A stretch of 64,000 nt of DNA, taken from NCBI GenBank assembly GCA_963575745.1, contig CAUYUJ010015284.1, positions 21,001 through 85,000 on the forward strand, in the 5' to 3' direction. The position numbers were made by a program, and so were the translations under genes. A model generated the notes under the pieces. It made no database searches. It was not told the DNA's origin and saw nothing but the letters and a program-made list of their open reading frames with translations. Shown here in pieces: positions 1 to 11,665 of this stretch (positions are counted from its first letter, which is position 1; each line of letters opens with the position of its first letter). The DNA comes from Prorocentrum cordatum. Lineage: Eukaryota; Sar; Dinophyceae; Prorocentrales; Prorocentraceae.

Positions 1-530
1 AGTGTGAATGCGTCTCAGTAGTACGAGCGCGTCTCTGCGCATGAGCCTGGGGCCTCCTGGGGCCTCCTGGAACCTCCGGGGTTTCCTGGGGCCTCGTGGA
101 ACCTTTCGGGGCCTCCTGGGGCCTCCTGGGGCCTCCTGGGGTTTCCTGCAGTCCTGGGGCCTCGCGTGGCTTCCTCGGGCCTCCTGGAGCCTCCTGGGAC
201 CTCCTAGGGAGGATTCGTGCCCCAGGAGAGGCCCAATGTATAGGAACAGACGTACATAAAATATTGCGGATTGTAGCCGCAGGAGAACGGCAATCTATAG
301 GAGCACGCGTAAAACACCAAGGACTCGTGCCCCAGAGGAGGCCCAACCTATACGAACATGCGTGAAACATGTTGGATTGGATGCGCAGAGGAAGGACACT
401 CTATATAAGCACACGCATAGCATAAAGGATTTGTGTTCCAGTAGGAGCAAACGTAAATCTCATGGGATTGGAGCCACTCTTGTGGCCTTCTGAGGCCTCC
501 TGCTGCTGGGGCCTCTCGGGGCCTCCTGTC
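1..530. repeat. GGGGCCTCCTGG satellite plus 105-110 bp units (left inverted copy)
   Basis: The first 210 bases are repeats of a roughly 10-11 bp GGGGCCTCCTG unit. After them come two to three degenerate units of about 105-110 bp, each holding a GTGCCCCAG...GGCCCAA..TATA.GAAC segment and a CGTAAAAC/CATAAA segment. The whole block is the reverse complement of 27610-28262: positions 1-60 match the complement of about 28203-28262 with only a few mismatches. No coding potential is credible here, because the open frames are repeat read-through. Confidence 0.85.
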
Positions 531-689
531 GGCGATGCCCCGATTGGCGGCCGGGGGACAAGGGCTTGACCGCTGAGCGGCTTGCGAACGACGGGGCGTC
601 CCCCGCCGCCGCAGCCAGGCCCAGATGACGCATGGTCGCGCGGGAAATCGGGCTAGTGAGAAGTGGGGCCTACGGCCGTGGTGGAGGCT

Positions 690-1118
690 CTATGCGGGCA
701 TCCATGGCACAGAGAGAGAGAGAAAGACATAACGTGCTCTCTCTCTATATATATGTATGTATATGTATATATCCAACAATGGGGGGAGAGAGAGAGAGAG
801 ATAGAGATAGAGAGAGAGAGAGATGGAGAACAGTGGGATATAGAGAGAGAGAGATATGCGGGCATCCATGGCACAGATAGAGAGAGAGAGAGAGATGTAT
901 ATGTATATATCCAACAATGGGAGAGAGAGAGATAACGAGAGAGAGCGAGAACAGTAGGGATATTGAGAAGGAGCGATGGAGAGAGAGAGAGAGAGAGAGA
1001 GATAGACAGAGACAGGCAGGCAGAGGGAGGAAAAGAGAGAGAGAGAGAGACAGCGAGACAAAGAGATGAAGAGACAGAGAGAATGACAGAGGGAGAGAGA
1101 GAGAGAGGGAGAGAGAGC

Positions 1119-1160
<42 letters not shown>

Positions 1161-1190
1161 GCGAGAGAGCGAGAGGGAGCAATTGAGGGA
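690..1190. repeat. (GA)n microsatellite with an embedded duplicated segment
   Basis: About 500 bases are dominated by GAGAGA on the + strand. A segment holding GGGCATCCATGGCACAGA, GAGA, TATATGTATATAT and CCAACAATGGG occurs near 697-785 and again near 858-920, so a mixed unit of about 160 bp was duplicated before GA expansion. Long frames on both strands here are simple-repeat translations. Positions 531-690, between this and the first block, show nothing recognisable. Confidence 0.9.
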
Positions 1191-1915
1191 ATTATATGCG
1201 TACACATACCTGTACGCCCATGTGCCTTTGCTGGCATGCTCCCAGGTCTGTTGCCTGAGCCGCGGGCGCCTCCAGAAACGATGCAGGCGGGGTCATGGGA
1301 CGTCGTGCGTGCTAGACGGTGCACGGTTCGGCATGTTGTGCAAACGGATGTCGCCAAGTACATGTTAGCTCAATTCTCGCGGACAGCAGACATGCAACCC
1401 GCGACCCTATGGACGTACGGCGACCGTTCCCGAACAGCGCATCGGAGAACGCAGGAACAGAGCGCTGGGACAAAGGAGCAGACAAGAGTGGAACGACACT
1501 CATCTATATTTACATATATAGTCATGCAGATAGAGAAAGAGACAGGGAGAACGAGCCAGGGGCAGAACATGTACACGGTTGCTGTCAGCAGGAGTTGTCT
1601 TCCGCGCGCGCGTGAAGTGGTGCGCGGTTGTTTTCGGAGAAGATGAGGGAGGGGCAGGGGAGGGGCAGGGGGCAGATGAACAGCGGAGGGGGAGGGGGGT
1701 AGGAAGAGCAGCGGCAGTATGGGGGCACGAAAAGAGCGAGGGGAGGAGGGAGGATATTAGAGGTTAAAGGACGGAGAAGAAGGACGGAGAAGAAGGATGG
1801 AGGAAACATGAAGGATGAGAGGATGGATGTTGATAAAGTCGATACTGGGATGGAGGGGGAGACACAAGAACTGATGATAAGCGCGAAGAGAAACATAGGG
1901 AGCAGAACGCAGGGT
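1191..1915. other. no gene recognised; purine-biased spacer
   Basis: Mixed sequence up to about 1620 is followed by a + strand purine-rich stretch (GAGGGGCAGGGG, then GGACGGAGAAGAA duplicated near 1770-1800). I see no domain, RNA gene or splice-supported frame. Confidence 0.6.
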
Positions 1916-2250
1916 GCAGGGACTAGCGAGGGGGAGGAGGAGGAGGAGGAGGAGGTGGAGGAGGATGAGGAGGAGGAAACGGAGGAGGAGGAGGATAACA
2001 AAGAGGAATGTGATAACGACGCTGCCTATGAGGGACGAAAAGAGGAATATGAGGAGGGGATGAAGTTGAGCAGCACGAGTAGGGTACCAGGACAAGCAGG
2101 ACGAGGAGGAGTTGGCATGTCAGGGGATCAGGTGGGGAGAGGAGGAGGAGGAGGAGGAGGAGGAGGAGGACGAGGAGCAGGAGGCGTAAGAGGAGGAGGA
2201 GGATGAGGAGGAGGAGCACGAGGAGTACGAGGAATACGAGAACGAGGGGG
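1916..2250. repeat. (GGA/GAG)n purine tract
   Basis: The + strand is almost pure GAG/GGA triplet repeat at 1925-2000 and again at 2120-2235, with a short mixed stretch between. The Glu-rich and Gly-rich frames are products of the repeat. Confidence 0.9.
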
Positions 2251-2319
2251 GATATACATATGAATCCGGCGCGACCCCGATTAGGGGTCTTCTTATTTAC
2301 AACGTGTTTCCAAGTTTCA

Positions 2320-2520
2320 AACACACCAGAACAATGTAAAGCATTGCGTCGTATTGCTTGGCAGTGCTTTTGTTTCTTAGCATCGCTTTGCATTACTTGG
2401 AAACGTTTTGCAATATTTGACACTATCTGGCGCGATGTTGCATTAGTTGTCATTGCGTTGTACTGCTCGGCGTAATTTGGCATTGTTTGGCACTGCTTTG
2501 ACATTGGCGTTGCTTGGCGG
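2320..2520. repeat. degenerate TTGGCATTGC-type short tandem repeat
   Basis: About 200 bases are built from drifting variants of a 10-13 bp word such as GCATTGCTTGG, GCATCGCTTTG, GCATTACTTGG and GCATTGTTTGG. No regulatory or coding role can be read from it. Confidence 0.6.
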
Positions 2521-4399
2521 ACAGCAAGGGGATCCAAGTCAAATAAACTTAGACGGCCGCAAGGCACCAAGACTAAGGAACCCGATCGACGTAGTTAGAA
2601 GTCAAGACCAAGGAACCCACGGAAGGCAGCAAGAAATTAAAGCAAAGGAATCCGAGGAAGGCAGCAAATAAACAAGACCACTGACACCGATGAAGGCCAG
2701 TCGCCGCCTCTCACGAAACGCCCCGGACCAACAGGTTTCATCAACAACAAGTTGGGAAACATTAGGCACAACTGATTTGGGTTCACACGGCAAGGACAAA
2801 GAGGGATCAGTAGCAGGCGATGATCATATGCGAGGATGAAAGAAAACGACGCTGTGGAATGTGGAAGGGCTGGACCATTCTGAGGAGGAGAAGCACGCGT
2901 CGGAGGGGATGACCTCGTCTGGAGGACCCACCTCTTTGAGAGAGGGAGAGAGAGAAGCGGCGGAGGGGCACGCGCAAGAAGGAGAAGGTGGAGGCGGATG
3001 CCGAGGAGGGCTGGAGAGGCACGAGTTGCAGGACAAGGGGGAGGATCAGTTCGAGGAGTTTAAGAATAATGAAGACGAGGGGGAGAAGGGGAAGAGGGCG
3101 GTGAAGGAGGATAATGAGGACGAGAAGTCGGATAAACAGTTCGGAGACGAGCATTTGAAGAAGGTGGATGAGGACTGAGGAGTGAGGGCGACGAGGTCTG
3201 AACGTCTTTGGGACCTGCTTCTCATCCCGAGTCGTTTTCTGACGGTCCCAGGCCCTGGCACTGCCCATGGGAGGTTGGAACATGTAAAAACTTGCCGTCG
3301 CGATTTTGTCACGACTCGAGCTTGTCAGGGGGGGGGCGGACGGAGAGGACGAGCAGTCAGAGGAGAGATGGCGACGGGGGGCGACGCGACGAGGAGGCGC
3401 CCCGCGACCCTTGGTGAGGCGTGGGCAGAAACGCAGCGCTGAAGCGCCGACTGGGCCTGCCCCGCTGCTGGCCGCTTGTCCTCGTCGCGTCCACACGACA
3501 CGAGCCTGCCATGCGAACATTCGACCGCACGAGACGAGAATGGCAGACGGCAGCATTGGTCGCAAGGATTGTGTGCTCCAAGAGGGCCATGCCGGCTGCG
3601 CCACCGACACGGAACGCTCCATTCCAGCCCCCCATGGCAGGCGTTGAAGCAGGGCCCCTTCCAGTCCTGCGCCACGCCCGCCTCGAGCCCCGTGCAGCAC
3701 ACGCGGGCGCGCGGCCCTGTACTCCGTCGCCGCCGTTGTCGTAATCGTCGTCGTTGTTCCGTCGTCGTGGTCAACGTCGACGTCGTGGCCGTCGCCCCCT
3801 TCCCGCTTCTGTTGCTGATGCTGTTCCTCCTCGTCCTCGTTATCTTCCCTCCTGGTCACGTCCTTCCTCCGTCCCACTGCCTCTCTCTTCCCTCCTGCTG
3901 CTCCTCATCCTCGCCCGGCCCCCTGCTCCTCCCCCCTCCCCCTGCCCCCCCCTCCTCGTTGATATCAAGCACAGGCGGCCTGAGGCTCCGTACCTGTCTG
4001 GGTTCAAGTGAGTCATGGATTCCGCCTTGCGCCTGAACGTCATTGCTTGAGGTGCATCGAGTCTGCCGCGATGCCAGCGGACGGTCCAGGTGGCGATGGC
4101 AGGGCGAAGCCAATCCGAAGCGTACTACGGCGAGCTGCTTGGCGTCCAGACTATGATACCTTTGGTTATTTTACCTAAGCCTTCCACAACACCGCCTGGG
4201 GGACGGTGGGCCTTGCTGGGCTGACGTGGGACGAGAGAGAGAGAGAGCCTACTTGTCAAGGCTTGCCCCGCAGAGCACGGCGCTGGATGGGTGGAGCTTC
4301 CTCTTTCCAGATTCAAGTGTTTTGTTTTACTTGGTGGGCCTTCCTATCAGTGTCACCCTTGATGTACGTAGTGTTTGTGTTGCGGCATTTCGCGTGAAC
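2521..4399. other. no gene recognised
   Basis: About 1.9 kb without a supportable gene. It includes AAGGAACCC/AAGGCAGCAA near-repeats (2570-2680), purine-rich Glu-coding sequence (2880-3180) and C/T-rich sequence (3720-3960). Overlapping open frames on both strands carry no motif I can name. Confidence 0.5.
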
Positions 4400-4625
4400 A
4401 ATCAGGAGGTGCAGTGGCAGCGTGTTCTGGCATTTCTCCAGGGGCAGTTGTTGTCTGAGGTGGAGCCCGCCATTTGTATCAACAGTGCTCTCCCTACCAG
4501 CGAGAATCACGTAAAGGCAATGGAATAGTTCGCGGGAGGGATGATAAGTGGCAGCGTGCCCTGGCGTTTCTCAAAGGCGCTTGGTCGAAATGGTTGCACG
4601 CTCTATTTCGTTTGGGATGGTGTCG
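4400..4625 (+). pseudogene. degenerate pentatricopeptide (PPR)-like fragment
   Basis: Two stretches resemble the dinoflagellate PPR repeat signature (WQRALALL... then EPNVISYNA.ISACEKG). The first, in frame 2 from about 4412, reads VQWQRVLAFL, then EVEPAICINSALPTSEN. The second, in frame 1 from about 4546, reads KWQRALAFLKG. Their Trp codons (4415 and 4549) are 134 bases apart instead of the usual 105, the frame shifts between them, and a TAG lies at 4526. This looks like a dead, 1-2 repeat relic of a PPR protein (organellar RNA-binding in the family). Chance resemblance is possible because the match is short. Confidence 0.4.
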
Positions 4626-5040
4626 TGATTTCAGCTGTCAGGGACTTCGCCTCTTCACCTCCCAGGGGCCACCCTGACAATCGAGCTGGGGAACATGGTG
4701 TGTACTGCATGTCGCGATCTCCTACGTCACATCTGCAGTTTTTGAGACGGGCGTTGTGGATATGTCAACACGGTATATGCATTCGTGTTTGGTTCGATGT
4801 CGCAATGGTGTGCTCAGCCTGGCGTGAGGCAGGTGGTGCCATGTTCGTAACGACGCCATTGCCGGATAGCTCGATACCCGGTTGTTTTCCTACACGTTGC
4901 CCCTCCCTCCTCTATCCTCTGCCCTTCTTTCTCCACGCCCCTGTTCGCCATTTCTTTCTCCCTTCGCAGTATTCCTCCTCCTCATCCTTCTCCTCCTTTT
5001 CCTCCTCCTCCTCCTCCTCCTCCCCTCCACGTCGTCCTCC
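4626..5040. other. no gene; pyrimidine tract
   Basis: Mixed sequence leads to a C/T-rich stretch (4895-5035) with a (TCC)n core near 4976-5025. This sits directly before the decayed LINE. No gene is visible. Confidence 0.5.
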
Positions 5041-7690
5041 ATGTCGGCTTTCTGAGACACCGCGATCGCTGGGCCATCAGCTTCGAGGGCGACCCTCATC
5101 CGTGCTGTGATGGACGAGGATGCTCGGCAGCGGGACTTTGAATATGCAGCGCTACGCTGGGATTTGACCAAGCTTGATGATTCGGTGAGCTTCGTGTCGT
5201 TGGTGCAGGCCGGCGAGACTGGGTGTTTTGCGATCATCATGGTGTTGGAAGTGGGCCAGAATGCTTCCCCGTGGCTGCTGAAGAAGGGCTGGATGATCTT
5301 TGATGAGGTGGTCGTTTCTCGATCGATCGTTGCTGGCTCAGGGCACGGCGTCCCTCTGGCCGAGGCTATACTGCACCAGCTGCTTTTCCATAATGTCCGC
5401 CGAGCTTGCCCGCCTGCAGGTCTGTAAAGCTACATCGACGACATCGTGGGCATGACCGAGTGCACGAAACTTCGGGTGATCGAGGACCTCGACAAGACCG
5501 CGGACGCGATGGCCGTTGGGCTAAGGCGTCTGCGGCTGAGGGTCCCAGGCGAGACAAAGCTGGTCGCGAGCTCCGACGAGCTCGGGGTGGAGTTTGAGCG
5601 GCGCCTCGTCAAGAACGGCATTATTGTGCAGTGCGTTCGCGCCACGGTCGACCTGGGCTCGGACAACGCTGCTGGGCGCAAGAGGGCCACGGTGCGCATG
5701 ATCGAGCGTCGGGCTCGTGATGCGTATGAGGCGCTTGCCTTCAGAGCACGTTCGTTGCGAAGTGGCTGTTCAGCACGGGCGTCTTGCCCGCCTCCGTCTT
5801 CGACGCTGCTGTCGGTGCGCCGTGTTGCTGCGGCTAGTGCCGCGGGGGCCGAGCACGGCCGTTGCTGCTTGGCGACGGTGCTGCAGGCGGTGTACGGAGT
5901 GGCTGGCCGTGGCATCGACATGAGGGGGCAGCTGCTCAAGGAGTGGGTCGCCCTCTGGCTGGCTCAGCCAGCGCTGCATCCCAGGATCTTCAAGGCCTGG
6001 CCGCAGGTCTTCGGGTAGCTGCGCTAGGGATCGGCGGTCAGGTAGAGAGATGTTCGTTGGTCTTTTGCCGCGCTGCAGGCGACGCTCAACCAGGCGGGGT
6101 GGGACCCGCAGTCGCCTAAGGTCTGGTCCCTTCCCTAGTCGACCCCTGTTACATGGCGCGATTGACGGGTGGATCTTCCCGAGCTTCGGCGGCGAGCAGT
6201 TCGCCGCGGCGCCCCCCGCCCATTTCGAGGACATGCTCGGCGCCGTCATGGGTGACCGCTTGTGCAAGCAGTGCCAGCAGGCCGCCTGGCACAATGCTGG
6301 CGAGGACCTGTCAGGTGGTGGGATTTGACGACCGTGCGCATCGAGCTGGGCCGCTTCGTGAAGAGGGCGGAGTTCGACGAGTGGACAGCCGACCTCGCCG
6401 TCATCTCGGGCGGCCAGTGGGCGCGTGATAGGCAGCGCGAGGCAGGGTATGAGGGCTCGCCGCTGCGCCCTCGCTGTAGGCAGGGCGCTGGGCCCCCCCC
6501 CCCCCTCACAGAGCATGGTCGTGCCCAGCCAATTGCGGGCGCGACGATTTCGTGACAACTGATTTTCTTCTTCCCCAGTCCCCCGCGGGCCTCGGGGCTC
6601 AGCGGGCTTTGTGGTCGCGATGTGTGCCCTCTAAGGGTCTCGTGATGCCTGATTTCCTCGAGCTCCCTGGGGGTGCCCAGGAGGTCCCCGGATGATTGGG
6701 GGCAATATATGATCTGCGCTCGGAACCAGGAGGCCCTCCTCTTTCCATTTTCGGAGATGGCTGTGGAGGCCCTTCAGTGCTGATACCAGTCGAAGGACAT
6801 GTGGCTCTGCGGTGGCTGCAATGCGCCAAGATCTTTTAGCTCCGTTGCAGTGGCTCGGAGTCGCGCAGATTTTTTCGGGTGAGAAGCAGAGTGTTCTTAA
6901 GTCAGAGTTGCAGGCTTTCTGTCTGCCCTCGAAATCTCGAGGGGCCCAGTTTGCTATGCAACGGGCTGCATCAGTTGAGTTCGAATTGACACTCGGGTCG
7001 CGAGAAATCTACCAGGGGTCAGAGCGGGGACCTGTGGGTCCGCGCCGTTCGTGCCCTGGCCGCCTGTGGCCCTGGGGATGTCTCTCTGCTATGGACCCCG
7101 TGCCACACGGAGGAATTCCTGCAGTCTGTCAACTCGGCTTTCGAGATTTTCATGTGCCAGGGTGGCGCCAGCGCTGATGTCTTTGCGGGGAAGGCGGCCC
7201 AGTGGACCCGGGGCCGGTGCGTTTCTGGTCCTCCCCCTCGGACCGACTTGTGGCATGCGACAGCAGCAGAAGCGCGTTCAGGTTGAACTTTGGGACGGCG
7301 CACGGGCCCCGTGCACGTGCTGTCGGAAGCCATCGAAATTTGCGGCCGCGATCAGCTCGGGCTCTCACAGATTTGAGCCGTTTGTTGGTCGTCGGAGGCG
7401 TTCCCAGTGTAAGGTTGTCATCCCGAGGATCGACCAAGTGCCGTTCTCTCGCCCGACGCCTTCGCTGGGATCGGCCGAAACGCTAGAGGCGCGCCCCGAC
7501 TTTGGCGAGGTTTTCGAGGCGATCTCGGGAGCGGCGCGGGTGGGATCGGTTCGTTTTCGCTCGAGCCACTGCCTCGGCAGCACGAACAAGTCGGATCTTG
7601 CATGTTGCATGCGCTGCGGTTTCACGGCCCCGACTGACGGCAGACGGTTGTCCAAGGCGTGCCCCCCCCCACCCCACGCACACACCCCGC
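5041..7690 (+). pseudogene. decayed non-LTR retrotransposon (LINE) ORF2: RT palm/thumb, RNase H, C-terminal Cys motif
   Basis: ORF2 of a LINE encodes reverse transcriptase, and here also RNase H, for target-primed integration. Frame 1 from 5056 to 6018 carries RSIVAGSGHGVPLAEAI (the SxxAGs region before the active site), then SYIDDIVGM at about 5428-5454 (the YxDD palm motif). An in-frame TAA at 5425-5427 lies just before it. Thumb-like sequence (AGRKRATVRM...) follows, then AGYEGSPLRPRC near 6450. An RNase H-like end occurs in frame 0 at 7029-7286, with LLWTPCHTEEFL and ASADVFAGKAA. Near 7570-7660 an HCLG..SDLACCMRCG Cys/His motif matches the C-terminus of the other LINE in this window. At least four frameshifts or stops make it non-functional. 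The fingers and endonuclease are missing upstream, as in 5'-truncated LINE copies. Confidence 0.7.
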
Positions 7691-8599
7691 CCGCACCGGG
7701 GGGGGGGGAATGTGTTTCGAATTCGGAAAGCTTTGTTTCCGTCGCATCGGGGTCCACCGGTGGCCGCGCGCGCGGCAGCGACCCATGACTTTGTCGAGAG
7801 CGCCCTCCAGCCGACTCCTGGGGATGATTCCCAGAGTCCGAGGTTCGCCTCTCGAGGCCTGCGGGGGAGGGCTCCGATCTTGTCGCGCATTCACATCTTC
7901 GTTTGGCCTCGCGCCCCCCGAGAGAGCCCGCGGGGAGCGCAACACTCTTGGGGGGGCTCCGAGGACGTGAGGGGGGGAGCCGCTTCAGCTTTCGCCGTGG
8001 TGTTAGATCTTATCTGTCTCGCGAAGGTTGCTTCTCCCCTCAGGTCTGAGCCTGCGGGAGGTGGAGAGAAGGAGGGGGGGCGGGGCCTGCCCCCCGCCCT
8101 GGCGCCTCAGCACCAGGGGGCCCGCGGACCCTCCCCCGCTCCAGCACCCGTGGCTGGCTGTGCGAGTGGCGAGGAAAGTGACTGAGGAAGGTTGCTCACA
8201 TCGTGAGATCGCAGCCGATTCCAGCAGTGTCTTCCTCTCTTCCGCCTCTCTCCTCCCCCATTCTCCCCCTCACCATTCCCTCCCCCGTCCTCCTCGCCTT
8301 CCCTCGGGCGACTCCCCCCCCCTCCCACCCCCTGCTCCTGCCACCCCAAAAAAATACCCCCTGGCGAAGGGCCCAACCATGCGCAGTTGTGGGCCCCGTC
8401 GTTGTGAAGATCACCCTCGGTGGATGTCCGTGCGGGGCCACGAAGAGAACGAAACGCGTGCGAAAATTTGGCGGGGCCACGTTGCCCGAACCCAGGGCCC
8501 CGCTGTTTGCGTTCATCTCCTTCCCTTTCTGTCTTTGCCAACGTGGATGTGCTGACATGGGTGGCGGGAGCATGCGGGCTGCGTCACTGGGGGGGGGTC
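7691..8599. other. no gene recognised
   Basis: C-run and G-run rich spacer (CCCCCCCCCACCCC, GGGGGGGGGG near 7660-7710) with pyrimidine-rich sequence at 8220-8350. Degenerate copies of the following 89-bp repeat may begin near 8436. No supportable gene. Confidence 0.5.
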
Positions 8600-9490
8600 C
8601 TTCGGTGGAGCTGCTTCTGGGCCCACGAAACGTGTGAGGGGTGTGCCGAAATGGGTGGCGGGGACACGCGCGACCTGCGCCATTGGGACCTTCGGTGGAG
8701 CTCCCTATGGGGCCGCGGAACGTGTGAAGGGTGTGCCCAACTTCGTGCCGGGGACGCACGCGAACTGCGCCACTGGGACCTTCGGTGGAGCTCCTCATGG
8801 GGCCACGGAGCGTGCGAGAGTGTGCCCGCATGGGTGGCGGGGATGCATGCGGGCTGCGCCGTTAAGACCTTCGATGGAGCTCCCTGTGGGGCCACGAAAC
8901 GTGTAAGGGTGTGCCGAAATGGCTGGCGGGGACGCGTGCGGGCTGCGCCACAGGGACCTTCGGTGGAGCTCCCTATGGGGCCACGACGCGCGCGGGGGTG
9001 TGCCGAAATGGGTGGCGGGGACGCGGGCTGAGGCACTGGAACCTTCATTGGAGCTCTTTGTGGGGTCATGAAGAATGTGAGGGTGTGCCGACATGGGTGG
9101 CGGGGACGCATGCGGGTTGGGCCATTGGGATATTCGGTGGAGTTCTTTTTGCGGCCACGAAGCGTGCCAGGGTGTGCCGGAATAAGAGGCGGGAGCGCAT
9201 GCGGGCTGCGCCACTGCCCCACTGGGGCCTTCGGTGGAGCTCCTCATGGGGCCACGAAGCGTGTAAAGGGTGTGCCCAAATTGGTGGCGCGGATGCATGC
9301 GGGCTGCGCCATTGGGACTTTTGGTTGAGGTCCTCATGGGGCCACGAAGCGTGTAAGTGTGTGCCGGCATGGGTGGCGGTGATGTGGGCTGCGCCACTGA
9401 GACCTTCGGTGGGAACGCATGCGGGCTGCGCCACTGGTGCCTTCGGTGGAGCTCCTTATGGCGCCACGAAACGCTTGAGGGGTATGCCGA
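8600..9490. repeat. 89-bp tandem array, about 10 copies
   Basis: Each unit starts GAGCTCC(C/T)(T/C)ATGGGGCCACGAA and continues GTGTGCCGAAATGGGTGGCG, GCATGCGGGCTGCGCCA and ACCTTCGGTG. Starts fall near 8600, 8695, 8787, 8877, 8966, 9050, 9139, 9236, 9326 and 9448. Most spacings are 84-97 bases, and the last interval contains an extra partial unit. Because 89 is not a multiple of 3, the unit is read in all frames, which produces several Gly/Trp/Cys-rich and His/Pro-rich shadow frames. Nothing suggests coding selection. Confidence 0.9.
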
Positions 9491-9514
9491 ACTTGACGCG
9501 CGGAAGGCAGGGTG

Positions 9515-11665
9515 GAGATGCTGATAATGATGGGAGGAGGGAAGAAGGGGGGCGAGGAGCTAGGAGGAGGGACGCGAGGAGGAGGGGGGCGAGGAGGGGG
9601 GCGAGAGGTGGACGAGGAGGGGGAACAGAAGGAGGAGGAGGGGAAGGAGGAGGAGGGGGAGGAGGAGGAGGAGGAGGAGGAGGAGGAGGAGGAGGAGGAG
9701 GAGGAAGGAGGAGGAGGAGGAGGAGGAGGGCGAGGAGGGGAGGAGGGAGGAGGAGGAGGAGGAGGAAGGAGGAGGAGTGGGAGGAGAGGGGAGGACGAGG
9801 AGGAGTAGGAAGAGGAGGAGGAGGACTGGGAGGAGGAGGAGGAGGAGAGGAGGAGAAGAGAGGAGGAGGAGGAGGAGGAGGAGGAGGAGGAGGAGGGGGC
9901 GAGGAGGATGAGGAGGAGGAGGAGAAGTAAAAGGAGGGGGAGGAGGAGGAGGAGGAGGAGGAGGAGGAGGAGGAGGTGGAGGAGGAGAATGAGGAGGAGG
10001 AGGAGGAGGAGGAGGAGGAGGAGGAGGAGGAGGAGGGACGCGGGGAGCTGCCTCTTCAAACCGAGGACCCAACACACCACAGGTTGTTTTGGGATGATGA
10101 CCCCCCAACCCAGCTTGAGAGGATGGGCCCCCCCTGGCGTGCTGGAAGGGGGCTCGGCGGCCCCGACGCCACGGATTCGGCGGCGCGATGCGCCCCGCCT
10201 TGGAAGTCGATGTCGGGGTGAATGGGGGCGCCCCCTCGGGGGGCTTGTCGGGGCGCTCCTGGGGGCCCGAAAAAAGGGGAGGGGCGGAGGAGGAAGTGGA
10301 GAAAGAGGCAGGAGAGGGAGGAGGAGGTGGAGGAGGAGGAGGCGGAGGAGGAGGAGGATGAGGCGAAGGAGGAGGAGGAGGAGGAGGAGGAGGAGGAGGA
10401 GGAGAGAGAGGAGGGCGAGGAGAGCGGAGGAGTGGAGAGCAGGAGGAGGAGGAGGAGGAGGAGGAGGAGGAGGGAGGGGGAGGAGGAGGAGGAGGAGGAG
10501 GAGGATGGAGGAGGAGAATGAGAGGAGGAAGAGGAGGAGGAGGAGGAGGAGGAGGAGGAGGAGGAGGAGGAGGAGGAGGAGGAGGAGGAGGGACGCGGGG
10601 AGCTGCCTCTTCAAACCGAGGACCCAACACACCACAGGTTGTTTTGGGATGATCACCCCCCAACCCAGCTTGAGAGGATGGGCCCCCCCTGGCTTGCTGG
10701 AAGGGGGCTCGGCGGCCCCGACGCCACGGATTCGGCGGCGCGATGCGCCCCGCCTTGGAAGTCGATGTCGGGGTGAATGGGGGCGCCCTCTCGGGGGGCT
10801 TGTCGGGGCGCTCCTGGGGGCCCGAAAAAAAGGGAGGGGCGGAGGAGGAAGTGGAGAAAGAGGCAGGAGAGGGAGGAGGAGGTGGAGGAGGAGGAGGCGG
10901 AGGAGAGGAGGATGAGGCGAATGAGGAGGAGGAGGGAGGAGGAGGAGGAGAGGCGGAGGAAGAAGGAGAGGCGAGGAGGAGGAGGAGGCGGGAGGAGGAG
11001 GAGGAGGAGGCGAGGAGTAGGACGAGCAGGAGGAGGAGGAGGAGGAGGAGAAGGTAAAAGGAGGGGGAGGAGGAGGAGGAGGAGGAGGAGGTGGAGGAGG
11101 AGAATGAGGAGGAGGAGGAAGAGGAGGAGGAGGAGGAGGAGGAGGAGGAGGAGGAGGAGGAGGGACGCGGGGAGCTGCCTCTTCAAACCGAGGACCCAAC
11201 ACACCACAGGTTGTTTTGGGATGATCACCCCCCAACCCAGCTTGAGAGGATGGGCCCCCCCTGGCTTGCTGGAAGGGGGCTCGGCGGCCCCGACGCCACG
11301 GATTCGGCGGCGCGATGCGCCCCGCCTTGGAAGTCGATGTCGGGGTGAATGGGGGCGCCCCCTCGGGGGGCTTGTCGGGGCGCTCCTGGGGGCCCGAAAA
11401 AAGGGGAGGGGCGGAGGAGGAAGTGGAGAAAGAGGCAGGAGAGGGAGGAGGAGGTGGAGGAGGAGGAGGCGGAGGAGGAGGAGGATGAGGCGAAGGAGGA
11501 GGAGGAGGAGGAGGAGGAGGAGGAGGAGGAGGAGGAGGCGGGAGGAGGAGAAGGAGGAGGGCGAGGGAGGAGGAGGAGGCGGAGGAGGAGGAGGAGGAGG
11601 AGGCAGAGGAGTAGGACGAGCAGGAGGAGGAGGAGGAGGAGGAGGAGGAGGAGGGAAGATCAAGC
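9515..11665. repeat. GGA macrosatellite: three units of about 560 bp
   Basis: A (GGA)n purine tract is interrupted three times by an almost identical block of about 275 bp. The block starts GACGCGGGGAGCTGCCTC at 10037, 10592 and 11164, so the unit lengths are 555 and 572. The block includes CCAACACACCACAGG, GATTCGGCGGCGCGATGCG and GGGGCGCTCCTGGGGGCC. Differences between copies are few, implying recent amplification. The 820-residue minus-strand frame and the Glu/Arg/Gly-rich + frames here are repeat read-through. Confidence 0.95.

Noticed and set aside
653-1363. 236-residue minus-strand Ser/Leu-rich frame
   Set aside because: Pure read-through of the (GA)n microsatellite.
5960-5980. GCTGGC-TCA-GCCAGC hairpin in the decayed LINE
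   Set aside because: Fits the form but is isolated; one such palindrome is expected by chance in GC-rich DNA, so it is not counted with the retroelement family.
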